A stretch of 64,000 nt of DNA from Geothermobacter hydrogeniphilus. Its GTDB lineage: Bacteria > Desulfobacterota > Desulfuromonadia > Desulfuromonadales > Geothermobacteraceae. The translations under genes were made by a program, and so were the position numbers. Location: assembly GCF_002898515.1 (NCBI RefSeq), contig NZ_PPFX01000006.1:62001-126000 (forward strand), in the 5' to 3' direction. Positions within the stretch are counted from its first letter, which is position 1. The number at the start of each line of letters is the position of its first letter. This document shows, piece after piece, positions 36,951 to 44,434 of the stretch. The notes beneath the pieces were generated by a model. It worked only from the letters and a program-made list of their open reading frames with translations, had not been told where the DNA came from and did no database searches.

Positions 36951-38122
36951 GAGGCGCTCCATAACTTGATCGAATCGGCGAAGGTACCGGCCTGTTCGCG
37001 GATCGGCTGCATCTGCCCCGAATTCTCGGCGTACTGCATGGTGATGTAGGGGATGTTGCGTTCCGCCACCCGCCTGACGATCATCGGCTGGTCGAGCAGG
37101 GCCGGGTCGCAGAAGCTCGGCGCGGCGAAGATCACGCCCTCGGCGCCGCGCTTCTCGATCAGGCCGAGCAGGTAGCTGCCCTTCTTCTCCATGTCGGCCT
37201 CGTACTTGGCGGCGGTTTCGGCACTGTGGTGCAGAAAGGCCCGGCAGAGGTTGGCGAGCGGATCGCCGTCGGTCGGCACCTCTTCCAGCAGCCAGCGGTT
37301 GACCAGCATGAAATCGTCGTCGACGATGTAGCAGCCGGCCAGCTCGATCGACTTGATCAGGTTCAGCGGCGGTTGTTCGCAGAAGGACCCGGTCATCACC
37401 ACCCGGCAGTTGTCGCGCAGCGGCCGGTCCTCGGCCTCGGCCGCCGCCAGGTAGTCGCGCAGCAGCGCGCTGTGCTCCTCCGGCGGCAGCACCATCCCGG
37501 CCCGCATCAGCAGGTAGACCTCGAAGGCCGGGGCCTTCCACGGGGTCGCGGACCGGTAGTCGTAGACTCGGTTCACCCATTCGCGGTTCTCGTTGTAGAC
37601 GGCGATCGAGCGGTTCAGCTGCGCGTCGCTGATTTTCCGCCCGGCAAGCTCTTCCAGGTCGGCGCGCAGCTCGCCCAGCTCGTGGGCGTAGAAGCGGCCG
37701 CCGATCTCGTCGCGGAAATTCTGCGGGGTGTCGAAGTAGCGGACGTACTTCTCCTTGAACATCAGTTGCCAGATGCCGGTCAGGTTGCGGATCACGTCGC
37801 AGATCGAGGGGAACAGCATGCCGTCGACGAAGTCGAGCTTGCCGGTGATCGCCAGGTCGATGGTCGAGCGGGGGATGCGGCAGATGTAGCTCTGGTAGTA
37901 GGCGTCGCCGTGGATCACTTCCATGTCGGCGCCGCCGCCGAGGATGCCTAGCGGCAGCATGCCGGCGGCATGGATGATCTCCCGCGGGACATAGACCGGC
38001 ATGTAGCCGATCACCTTGCGCCCCGGCTCGGCCTCCTTCCATTGCCGCGCCCGGGTGAAATCCAGGTCGGCGTAGATCTCCTGGCAGAAGTCGACGATCT
38101 GCTTGACGGACTTGGTAGCCAT
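36947..38122 (-). CDS. bcrC: Class I benzoyl-CoA reductase-type subunit C
   Basis: 391 aa from ATG 38122 (GGGAG site), close to the 383 aa of Thauera BcrC. Second ring-reducing subunit. Cluster-ligand candidates: SYICRIPRSTID, LFPSICDVIRNL, TGSFCEQPPLNLIKSIE and APSFCDPALLDQ. It is the first gene of the operon; the order C-B-A-D equals that in Thauera. The substrate could be benzoyl-CoA, a methyl- or hydroxybenzoyl-CoA, or a tetrahydronaphthoyl-CoA-like compound; sequence alone does not decide. Confidence 0.9.
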   Translation of the reverse strand: MATKSVKQIVDFCQEIYADLDFTRARQWKEAEPGRKVIGYMPVYVPREIIHAAGMLPLGILGGGADMEVIHGDAYYQSYICRIPRSTIDLAITGKLDFVDGMLFPSICDVIRNLTGIWQLMFKEKYVRYFDTPQNFRDEIGGRFYAHELGELRADLEELAGRKISDAQLNRSIAVYNENREWVNRVYDYRSATPWKAPAFEVYLLMRAGMVLPPEEHSALLRDYLAAAEAEDRPLRDNCRVVMTGSFCEQPPLNLIKSIELAGCYIVDDDFMLVNRWLLEEVPTDGDPLANLCRAFLHHSAETAAKYEADMEKKGSYLLGLIEKRGAEGVIFAAPSFCDPALLDQPMIVRRVAERNIPYITMQYAENSGQMQPIREQAGTFADSIKLWSAS

Positions 38123-38264
38123 ACAGGTTCTCCCGGCGGGTTCTAGGTGTGTCTCTACGGTTCGGGACGGCTCGTGACCGCTCGCTGCTGCAGGTTCAAG
38201 CATAGCAGGCGAGGCGGGTTTCGCAGCCTTCCCGGAGTGTTTCTGTGAAACATTATGGTATTAT

Positions 38265-38291
38265 GGTGCTTCAATACCAATTTAATGTCAA
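38265..38291 (-). promoter_or_regulatory. 27-bp promoter/operator element of the bcr operon
   Basis: Plus-strand reading GGTGCTTCAATACC then AATTTAATGTCAA. 22 of 27 bases are identical to the element at 52024-52050 upstream of bamB, in the same orientation. On the coding strand it starts with a TTGACA -35-like hexamer. A GGTATT-N10-AATACC inverted repeat overlaps it. The start codon is about 145 bp downstream. Confidence 0.65.
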
Positions 38292-38318
38292 CGAAAAAAT
38301 CTACGGGGTGATTACGGC

Positions 38319-38478
38319 CTGAATCCGTGAGTCCCTTGTCGGCGGATAGCACAAGTCATTGCCCTGCCTGAGCTTCCCAAAAATCACCAGCGAACCTATG
38401 GGTGCGCTTCAGATTTTTGGAAATCTCATTCAGACCAAGCACTTGCACTCTCCATCCAACAGGAACTCACGGATTCAG
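38319..38478 (-). repeat. Foldback element A, copy 3
   Basis: 160 bp, ends CTGAATCCGTGAG / CTCACGGATTCAG. Inverted relative to copy 4 at 39261; together they bracket the toxin-antitoxin genes. Confidence 0.88.
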
Positions 38479-38487
38479 GTACGGGGC

Positions 38488-38513
38488 AGGGCGATCGGCC
38501 GGTCGCCTCTACA
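38488..38513 (-). repeat. REP-like palindrome overlapping the relE stop
   Basis: Reading the minus strand: GTAG-AGGCGACCGG-CCGATCGCCC. The TAG within GTAG is the stop codon of the toxin gene. Confidence 0.7.
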
Positions 38514-38829
38514 GCAGGCGGTTCTGCAAAAGGGTCTGCATGTCCCGGCGGCCGTCGGTTATCAGCATGACGTAGATGTCCTCGCCGGTGATTCGGTAGA
38601 TAATGCGATAGGGTTTGTAAAAGACCTCGCGAAATTCCCGGATTCCGAGTTCCTGCAATTCCCGGGGATAAGCACCGCGCTGAGGCATCTCGGCCAGGCA
38701 GGAAAAAACCGATTCTATCCGGCGGAGCAGGTCATCGGCTTTTTCCGGCATGTCGTGTCGGGCAACGTAGGCGTAGAGTTCTTCAAGGTCGTGTGCGGCA
38801 TCGTCGGTCAAAAAAACCTTGCCGGCCAT
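38509..38829 (-). CDS. RelE/ParE-family toxin
   Basis: 106 aa. ParE/RelE fold: VFLTDDAAHDLEELYAYVARHD (~5-26), RRIESVFSCLAEMPQRGAYPRELQELG, then FREVFYKPYRIIYRITGEDIYVMLITDGRRDMQTLL, the characteristic strand pattern of this superfamily. It overlaps the antitoxin by one base (TAATG). Its TAG stop is the foot of a REP palindrome. Whether it acts on ribosomes or on gyrase cannot be told from sequence. Confidence 0.88.
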   Translation of the reverse strand: MAGKVFLTDDAAHDLEELYAYVARHDMPEKADDLLRRIESVFSCLAEMPQRGAYPRELQELGIREFREVFYKPYRIIYRITGEDIYVMLITDGRRDMQTLLQNRLL

Positions 38830-39104
38830 TACCTCTCAAGCCCCTTGGATCTCAGTCGGGCGACAACATCTTCAGCCGCCTGGACCCGGCCCTCTTCGAT
38901 CTGGCGATTGCCGAGGGCCAGGATTTTCAGCAGGGCCAGCCTCTCCTGGTCCCGTTCGTAGCTGTGAATATTCTGCACCACGGCTTTCGCTTCACCATTC
39001 TGGGTGATGATCAACGGACTCCCCTGTTTTTCCAGGTTGCGAAAAATCTCCGCGGTATGTGACTTGAGATAACTGATCGGTTTGATCTGGTCGGATAGTT
39101 TCAT
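38829..39104 (-). CDS. Phd/YefM-family antitoxin
   Basis: 91 aa from ATG 39104 (GGGAGC site). MKLSDQIKPISYLKSHTAEIFRNLEKQGSPLIITQNGEAKAVVQNIHSYERDQERLALL is the Phd/YefM DNA-binding fold, and the variable tail (QIEEGRVQAAEDVVARLRSKGLER) would neutralise the toxin. A TA operon of this type is normally autorepressed through upstream palindromes. Confidence 0.9.
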   Translation of the reverse strand: MKLSDQIKPISYLKSHTAEIFRNLEKQGSPLIITQNGEAKAVVQNIHSYERDQERLALLKILALGNRQIEEGRVQAAEDVVARLRSKGLER

Positions 39105-39202
39105 CGGTTCGCTCCCTTCGCTGACAGAACTAAATATAGTCCTTATATGGTCATACGTCAACGTAAGGGGACGACCCCTGTCTTCTCCAAGCGCCATGGG
39201 CC

Positions 39203-39228
39203 AGGGGCGACCGGCCGGTCGCCCCTAC
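39203..39228 (-). repeat. REP-like palindrome, best copy of the GGGCGACCGG family
   Basis: Minus strand GTAG-GGGCGACCGG-CCGGTCGCCCC: a perfect 21-bp palindromic core with a GTAG foot, upstream of the antitoxin gene. Confidence 0.8.
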
Positions 39229-39260
39229 TACGGATGTGCGGGATGGTCGTTCAGGAGACC

Positions 39261-39420
39261 CTGAATCAGTGAGTTTCTGTTGGATGGAGAGTGCACGTGC
39301 TTGGTCTGCAAGAGATTTCCAGAAATCTTAAGCGCACCCATAGGTTCGCTGGTGATTTTTGGGAAGCTCAGGCAGATCAATGACGTGTGCTATCCGCCGA
39401 CAAGGAGCTCACTGATTCAG
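39261..39420 (+). repeat. Foldback element A, copy 4
   Basis: 160 bp with perfect CTGAATCAGT / ACTGATTCAG ends. Its right end supplies the last three codons (Leu-Asn-Gln) and the TGA stop of fdhD. Confidence 0.9.
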
Positions 39421-40188
39421 GGAGACCGTCAGCTGCTGCGGATGACTGAAGATTTCCATCCTGTCGCCGCGCAGGTAGCCGATCAGAGTGATGCCGGCCT
39501 GTTCGCAGAGGTCGATCGCTTTGTCGGTCGGTGAGGTACGCGAGGCCAGCAGGCCGACGCCGAGGCGGGCCGCCTTGGCGACCATCTCGGTGGAGATCCG
39601 TCCCGAGGTTACCAGCAGCTTGTTCTGCAGGTCGAGGTTGCGGAACAGGGCTTCGCCGGCCAGTCGGTCGAGGGTGTTGTGGCGGCCGATATCCTCGGCG
39701 TAGAGTCGCAGGCCGTCGCTGTCGCCGATGGCCGCCGAATGGATGCCGCCGTGGTTGCGGTAGTGCTCGGCGCGGTCGTTCAACTCCCGCATGACGTGGA
39801 AGACGTCCGCGGTTCGGTAGCTGCGGGAAAGGGCGGCGGAAGAACGGAGGATGCTTTGCGGCAGGTTGAAGGTGATGCCGGTGCCGCAGCCGGAGGTCAG
39901 GATCGGCCGCAGCTGCCCGGGGATTTCACGTTTGAGCCGCAGCTCGGCCTGGGCGTCCGCCTGGCAGACGCCCATGATGATGATATCGTCGAGACTGTCG
40001 ATGAAGCCCTGCAGGCGCAGGAAGCCGGCGACCAGGTAATTGAGCTGGTGGGGTGAGCAGACCAGGGTCGCCAGGTCATGGTCGTTGACCCGCAGCCGCA
40101 GGGGGAATTCCTCCACCACCCGGCGTGCCGCTTCTTCCCTCCGGCCCTGGATGATTCGGACTATGTTTCGGTTGGAGGGTCGTTCCAT
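39409..40188 (-). CDS. fdhD: FdhD-like sulfurtransferase for a Mo/W cofactor
   Basis: 259 aa. FdhD passes sulfur to the molybdo- or tungstopterin of formate dehydrogenase-like enzymes. Signature LTSGCGTGI (~90-98), GGIHSAAI, YAEDIGRHNTLDRLAGEA, LVTSGRISTEMVAKAARLGV, LASRTSPTDKAIDLCEQAGITLIGY. Classical FdhD has two cysteines in CGxCG; here the second is Thr-Gly, so only one remains. Positioned 30 bp after bamI, it probably serves the tungsten enzyme BamB. The C-terminus is provided by an inserted foldback element. Confidence 0.88.
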   Translation of the reverse strand: MERPSNRNIVRIIQGRREEAARRVVEEFPLRLRVNDHDLATLVCSPHQLNYLVAGFLRLQGFIDSLDDIIIMGVCQADAQAELRLKREIPGQLRPILTSGCGTGITFNLPQSILRSSAALSRSYRTADVFHVMRELNDRAEHYRNHGGIHSAAIGDSDGLRLYAEDIGRHNTLDRLAGEALFRNLDLQNKLLVTSGRISTEMVAKAARLGVGLLASRTSPTDKAIDLCEQAGITLIGYLRGDRMEIFSHPQQLTVSLNQ

Positions 40189-40218
40189 CAGTCACCCGTT
40201 TCGGTGCGCGTGTCCCGG

Positions 40219-40845
40219 TTATCCGCGGCTTGAGCAGCCTCCGCAACTGCTCGGTTCCTCCGGCGGGGTCAGCAGCGATTCGGTCAGCACATAGGCGGCC
40301 TGCAGCGCCGAGGTCGGGCAGAGGGGGAAGCATTCCTTGCAATCCCAGCATTCCTTGACGGCGATCTCCGGGATGAAGTTGATCTCCCGCTTCGCCCCCC
40401 GGTCGAAAAAGCTGACCGCGTGCTTCTGCTTGACCTCGGCGCAGTATCGCACACAAAGCCCGCAGAGGATACAGAAGGATGGTTCCTTTTCAAAGCGATG
40501 GGGGTCGGCGCCGTACTCCCCGGCCAGTTCCAGCAGGTCCTCCGAGTCGGGGGCGTGGGACAGCATCTGCTCCAGCAGCACCTTGCGCATCCGGTTCACC
40601 TGCTCGGTCCGGGTCCTGACCACCAGGCCCTTCTCCGCCGGGTAGAGGCAGGCGGCGACGAAACTGGTTCGGCCGCCGGCATCGGCTTCCACGGTGCAGA
40701 TCCGGCAGGCACCGTAGGGGGCCAGCTTTTCATGATGGCAGAGGGTGGGGATGGCGATCCCGGCGCTCTGGGCCGCCTCGAAAACGGTCATGCCGGGCTT
40801 GGCGGCAACCTCTTTGCCGTCGATCTGCAGAATAATATCACTCAT
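40219..40845 (-). CDS. bamI: BamI, NuoG-like Fe-S subunit of class II benzoyl-CoA reductase
   Basis: 208 aa from ATG 40845. N-terminal [2Fe-2S] domain like NuoG/HydA (CHHEKLAPYGACRICTVE, ~35-52, plus AACLYP), the CxxCxxC-type [4Fe-4S] (CILCGLCVRYCAEV, ~130) and a second cluster site (CWDCKECFPLCP, ~170). The tail has CGGCSSRG. With BamG and BamH it forms a NuoEFG-like electron-transfer module proposed to couple ring reduction to soluble electron carriers. Confidence 0.88.
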   Translation of the reverse strand: MSDIILQIDGKEVAAKPGMTVFEAAQSAGIAIPTLCHHEKLAPYGACRICTVEADAGGRTSFVAACLYPAEKGLVVRTRTEQVNRMRKVLLEQMLSHAPDSEDLLELAGEYGADPHRFEKEPSFCILCGLCVRYCAEVKQKHAVSFFDRGAKREINFIPEIAVKECWDCKECFPLCPTSALQAAYVLTESLLTPPEEPSSCGGCSSRG

Positions 40846-40880
40846 GGTCGGTCTTCCTTTGTGTTTTCGCAAGAAAACAA

Positions 40881-41013
40881 CAATGATGTTGGCTAAGCAA
40901 AAAACGCCAGCAGCAAGGCGCGCGTTTGTTGAGCAATGAGACGTACTTACGTACGTCGAAGCAGCGAGATAAACGCAGCAACGCAGCTACTGGGGAGTTT
41001 TTGTGACGTCATC
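40881..41013 (-). repeat. Interspersed element E, copy 2
   Basis: Inverted copy of the 13817 element lying between bamH and bamI: GGCTAAGCAAAAAACGCCAG, ACGTACTTACGTACG palindrome, ACGCAGCAACGCAGC, ending GTGACGTCATC. The end overlaps the bamH stop codon. Confidence 0.8.
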
Positions 41014-42922
41014 ATCCTATGGCCCGCTGTTCTTCGGGAACAGGCGCGGGGACGGGTTCGCCGGACAGCTTGCCGACCGCGCCAAAGGCCGCGGGACAGG
41101 CATCAAGGCAGGAGCCGCATCGGGTGCATTTGTCCTGATCGATGACGTGAATGCGCTTCTTGCCGCCGTCGATGGCCTCGGCGGGGCATTTCCTCAGGCA
41201 GGCCCCGCAGGCCCGGCACTTCTCCGGATCGATATGGAAGGCGATCAGCTGCTTGCAGGAGAGCGACGGGCAGCGCTGGTCATGGATGTGGGCCTCGTAC
41301 TCGTCGCGGAAATGCTTCAGGGTGCTGAGGACCGGGTTGGGGGCGGTTTTGCCGAGGGCGCAGAGCGAGGCTCCGCGGGTGGTCTCGGCCAGGTCCTGCA
41401 GTCGCTCGATGTCACCCTCTTTGCCCTGGCCGTTGGTGATCCTGGTGAGAATCTTCAGCATCTGGCGGATGCCCTCGCGACAGGGGGTGCACTTGCCGCA
41501 GGATTCATCGCTGAGAAAGCCGAGGAAGTAGCGGGCGAGATCGACCAGGCAGGTGTCTTCGTCCATGACGATCATGCCGCCGGAGCCCATCATGGCGCCG
41601 GCCCGGGTCAGTTCGTCGAAGTCGACCTGGGTGTCCAGCAGGTCGGCCGGGAGGCAGCCGCCCGAGGGGCCGCCGGTCTGCACCGCCTTGAACGCCTTGT
41701 CACCGGGGATGCCGCCGCCGATCTTGAAGATGATGTCGCGCAGGGTGGCGCCCATCGGCACTTCCACCAGCCCGGTGTTGTTGACCTTGCCGACCAGGGA
41801 GAAGATCTTGGTGCCCTTGCTGCCCTCGGTGCCGATGGCGTTGAAGAATTCGGCGCCGCGGTTGATGATCAGGGGGATGTTGGACCAGGTTTCGACATTG
41901 TTGATATTGGTCGGCTTGTTCCACAGGCCCTTGATCGCCGGGAAGGGGGGACGGGCATTCGGTTCGCCCGGCATGCCTTCGAGGGACTTGAGCAGCGAGG
42001 TCTCCTCGCCGCAGATGAAGGCCCCGGCGCCGCGATGGACCTTGACGGTGAAATCGAAACCGGAACCGAGAATATCCTGGCCGAGCAGGCCGTGCTCTTC
42101 CGCCCTGGCGATGGCGACCTCGAGGTTTTCCACCGCCAGCGGGTATTCCTGGCGGATATAGACATAGCCCTCACTGGCGCCGATGGCGTAGGCGCCGATC
42201 ATCAAGCCTTCGAGGACGGCGTAGGGATTGCCCTCCATCAGCGAGCGGTCCATGTAGGCGCCCGGGTCGCCCTCGTCGCAGTTGACGACCACGTATTTCT
42301 GCTCGCCCGGCGCGTTGCGGGCGAAATCCCACTTGACGCCGGAGGGGAAACCCGCGCCGCCGCGGCCGCGCAGTCCGGCCTCCTTCACTTCGCCGACCAC
42401 CTGTTCCGGGGTCATCTCGAAGAGCGCCTTGACCAGCGCCTGGTAGCCGCCGGCGGCGAGGTAATCCTCCAGGCTCTGCGGATCGATTTCCAGGTTCAGG
42501 CCGAGGATCAGGCGCTGCTGGTGCTTGTAGAAGGGGATCTCGTTTTCCAGGGTCGCCTTCTCGCCGGTGGTCGGGTCGACATAGAGCAGCCGGTCGACCA
42601 CCTTCTTGTTGACGATGGTTTCGGTGATGATTTCGGCGACATCCTCCGGCTTGACCTTGAGATAGCAGATCCCTTCCGGGTAGATGACGGCGACCGGTCC
42701 CTGTTCGCAGAAGCCGTGACAGCCGGTGCGCCGGAAACGGACCTTGCCGGTCAGTCCCTGCTTTTCCAGCTCCTGCTCGACCGCCGCGGCCACCGGGCCG
42801 CAGCCGGTGGCATGGCAGGCACTGCCGGAACAGAGGGTGAAGCAGGGCTGGTCGGCATCCCTTTGCGCGAGAATCTGCTGGCGGAATTCCTCCAGCTCGG
42901 CAGCTGATTTCATCCTTGGCAT
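41012..42922 (-). CDS. bamH: BamH, NuoF-like flavoprotein subunit
   Basis: 636 aa. N-terminal thioredoxin-like [2Fe-2S] domain (CSGSACHATGCG ~31, GCHGFCEQGP ~67), then the NuoF core with FMN/NAD(H) loops GLRGRGGAGFPSGVKW and NCDEGDPGAYMDRSLMEGNP and the [4Fe-4S] site ESCGKCTPCREG (~470), and a C-terminal 2[4Fe-4S] ferredoxin (CRACGACLRKCP, CTRCGSCLDACP). It is the likely entry or exit point for NAD(P)H electrons in an electron-bifurcating Bam complex. AAGGAAAG site at 42922. Confidence 0.93.
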   Translation of the reverse strand: MPRMKSAAELEEFRQQILAQRDADQPCFTLCSGSACHATGCGPVAAAVEQELEKQGLTGKVRFRRTGCHGFCEQGPVAVIYPEGICYLKVKPEDVAEIITETIVNKKVVDRLLYVDPTTGEKATLENEIPFYKHQQRLILGLNLEIDPQSLEDYLAAGGYQALVKALFEMTPEQVVGEVKEAGLRGRGGAGFPSGVKWDFARNAPGEQKYVVVNCDEGDPGAYMDRSLMEGNPYAVLEGLMIGAYAIGASEGYVYIRQEYPLAVENLEVAIARAEEHGLLGQDILGSGFDFTVKVHRGAGAFICGEETSLLKSLEGMPGEPNARPPFPAIKGLWNKPTNINNVETWSNIPLIINRGAEFFNAIGTEGSKGTKIFSLVGKVNNTGLVEVPMGATLRDIIFKIGGGIPGDKAFKAVQTGGPSGGCLPADLLDTQVDFDELTRAGAMMGSGGMIVMDEDTCLVDLARYFLGFLSDESCGKCTPCREGIRQMLKILTRITNGQGKEGDIERLQDLAETTRGASLCALGKTAPNPVLSTLKHFRDEYEAHIHDQRCPSLSCKQLIAFHIDPEKCRACGACLRKCPAEAIDGGKKRIHVIDQDKCTRCGSCLDACPAAFGAVGKLSGEPVPAPVPEEQRAIG

Positions 42923-42971
42923 AGTCTTTCCTTATTCACTGATGGCATCGCAAGATAAATTTGCAAAACCA

Positions 42972-43436
42972 TCATTCACTGCTGCAGGTGCATTTCTTCA
43001 ACACTTCTGCGGTTTCGGCGGTTTCCACGTTGCCGTGATATTCACCATCGACCACCATCACCGGTCCCAGGGCGCAACAGCCGAGGCAGTTGACGGTTTC
43101 GACGCTGAAATTCAGCTCGGGGTCGGTTTCGCCGGGGCCGACTCCGGTCACTTCCCTGACCGTGTCGAGCACCCGCTCGGCGCCACGCACGTGACAGGCG
43201 GTGCCCATGCAGACGTGAACCTCGTGGCGCCCCTTGGGCACCAGGCTGAAGGTCTTGTAGAAGGTTGTGATGTGCCGGATGCGGCTCATCGGCACCTTGA
43301 GCCGCTCGCTGACCCGCGTCAGTGCCTCTTTGGGCAGCCAGTTGTTCTGGCTCTGGATTTCCAGCAGCACCTGGATCAGCGATCCGGCCTCGCTCTGGTG
43401 ATTGTCAATGATCTGATCGATGGTTCCGATATCCAT
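42972..43436 (-). CDS. bamG: BamG, NuoE-like [2Fe-2S] subunit
   Basis: 154 aa. NuoE fold: LIQVLLEIQSQNNWLPKEALTRVSERLKVPMSRIRHITTFYKTF, then the four cysteines of the thioredoxin-like [2Fe-2S] in VCMGTACHVRG and NCLGCCALGPVMVVD. Located between bamF and bamH, 49 bp from bamH. Confidence 0.92.
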   Translation of the reverse strand: MDIGTIDQIIDNHQSEAGSLIQVLLEIQSQNNWLPKEALTRVSERLKVPMSRIRHITTFYKTFSLVPKGRHEVHVCMGTACHVRGAERVLDTVREVTGVGPGETDPELNFSVETVNCLGCCALGPVMVVDGEYHGNVETAETAEVLKKCTCSSE

Positions 43437-43483
43437 GGAGTTCCTCTTGCTTGCTGTATGTAATTTCTACCCGTGAGATCTTG

Positions 43484-43661
43484 TGCCGCCAAGACGCCAA
43501 GGACGCCAAAAAAGGCTTTGTAATGCAGAGATGCTGAGGTTAGAACACTGACCGAGCCAATATCCGGTTGTGATTTCATGCCCCAAAAGGATCTTGGCTC
43601 TTCTTTCCGGCTCTCCCTTAAAGCTTTTGACTCTCTTGGCGCTCCTGGCGTCTTGGCGGCA
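43484..43661. repeat. Nested palindrome family D, copy 7
   Basis: TGCCGCCAAGACGCCAAGG ... CTTGGCGCTCCTGGCG then TCTTGGCGGCA: about 180 bp between bamG and bamF. The inner arms are degenerate. Confidence 0.75.
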
Positions 43662-43669
43662 GCGTCTCT

Positions 43670-44434
43670 TTACGCCAGCGCGAAGCACTTCTGTTCGGCG
43701 TCGAAACGCACCAGCCCCTGGGTGGTCGACTCCTTGAGGTGCCGCGAGACGTCACCCGGCTCCAGGTCCAGGGCCCGGGCGATCTCCGCGCTGCTGAGCG
43801 GCTTCTGCCGCAGCAGCAGGGTCAGCTGGCTGATGGCCAGCTTGTCGACCAGCAGCTGGTCGAACAGCCGCGCAAAATCCTCGCCGGCGAAATAGTCGGC
43901 GTACTCCTCTTCGGTGGCAAACCGTGCCCGCAGCCGTTCTCGCTCCACCAGCTTGATGTAGGGAACCATCTTGTTGAGGGCCTCCAGCTTCAGCTTCAGG
44001 GTCTCGGGCTCGATCCCCTCGCCCTTGCCGAGCGGGCCGAAGCCCTTGAGCTGCTTGCCGAAGTCGTTCATCACCTCGGCGTAGCGGGCCCCTTCCGAGG
44101 CGGCGATCCACTCCAGGCGCAGGCGCAGCGGGTTGATGCCGATCCGCTCCAGCAGCTTGCGGCAGAGGTGCATGTTGAACAGGGCATCGTAATTGCCCTC
44201 GGTCACGTAGTGGCATTCGCCCGGCCAGCAGCCACCGATGAAGACCCCGTCCGCGCCCCTGGAAAAAGCGCGCAGGACAAAGGAGATGTCGACCCGGCCG
44301 GTACACATGACCCGGATAATCTTGGTTTCGGTACTATATTGTTGTCTGGAAACTCCAGACAGGTCCGCAGCCCCGTACGCTCACCAAGTGCACAAGAATC
44401 CGATGACGCTGGGCTTGTATTCAAATCCTGCCAT
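43670..44434 (-). CDS. bamF: BamF, MvhD-like selenoprotein with in-frame UGA (Sec)
   Basis: 254 aa including selenocysteine. Read from ATG 44434 (AAAGGAGG site): MAGFEYKPSVIGFLCTW-Sec-AYGAADLSG, the Sec codon being TGA at 44383-44381. In MvhD the same place is a cysteine of a CxxC pair (LCNWCSYAGAD), so the UGA is recoded and not a nonsense mutation. The frame continues with RVMCTGRVD, GADGVFIGGCWPGECHY, both typical of the MvhD iron-sulfur subunit that links HdrA-like proteins to their electron partner. The C-terminal ~110 residues, ending in a winged-helix-like segment (LSSAEIARALDLEPGDVSRHL), are not part of the ~140-aa MvhD core. A call starting at 44308 misses the first 42 codons. Confidence 0.93.
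44343..44383 (-). promoter_or_regulatory. UGA selenocysteine codon and SECIS-like hairpin of bamF
   Basis: On the coding strand the UGA is followed after 19 nt by a perfect 7-bp stem (TGTCTGG / CCAGACA) with a 5-nt loop AGTTT containing the GU expected by SelB. Position and size fit bacterial SECIS elements, which lie within ~40 nt of the UGA. Confidence 0.8.

Larger units (their letters stand above)
38124..38508. other. Promoter region of the bcr operon and repeat flank
   Basis: 385 bp with no gene. It contains the bcrC leader, the 27-bp promoter element (38265-38291), foldback element A copy 3 (38319-38478) and the start of a REP-like palindrome. Confidence 0.75.

Noticed and set aside
35643-38042. 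A 799-aa open frame over bcrB and bcrC as a fusion protein
   Set aside because: Its first ~364 residues are an out-of-frame Arg-rich reading of bcrC. The real bcrB start (36950) overlaps the bcrC stop by 4 nt.
33097-38122. 2-Hydroxyacyl-CoA dehydratase operon
   Set aside because: Those systems have one homodimeric ATPase activator. Here two different ATPases occur, the larger with the BcrA-type insertion, and BcrB carries the benzoyl-CoA reductase motifs.
38255-38291. Sigma-54 promoter within the shared bcr/bam element
   Set aside because: No GG-N10-GC spacing fits; a TTGACA-type -35 fits better.
43670-44308. Short bamF starting at 44308, or bamF as a pseudogene with a nonsense codon
   Set aside because: The upstream part encodes the conserved MvhD N-terminus, the UGA falls on a conserved Cys, and a SECIS-like hairpin follows. 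Recoding explains all of it.
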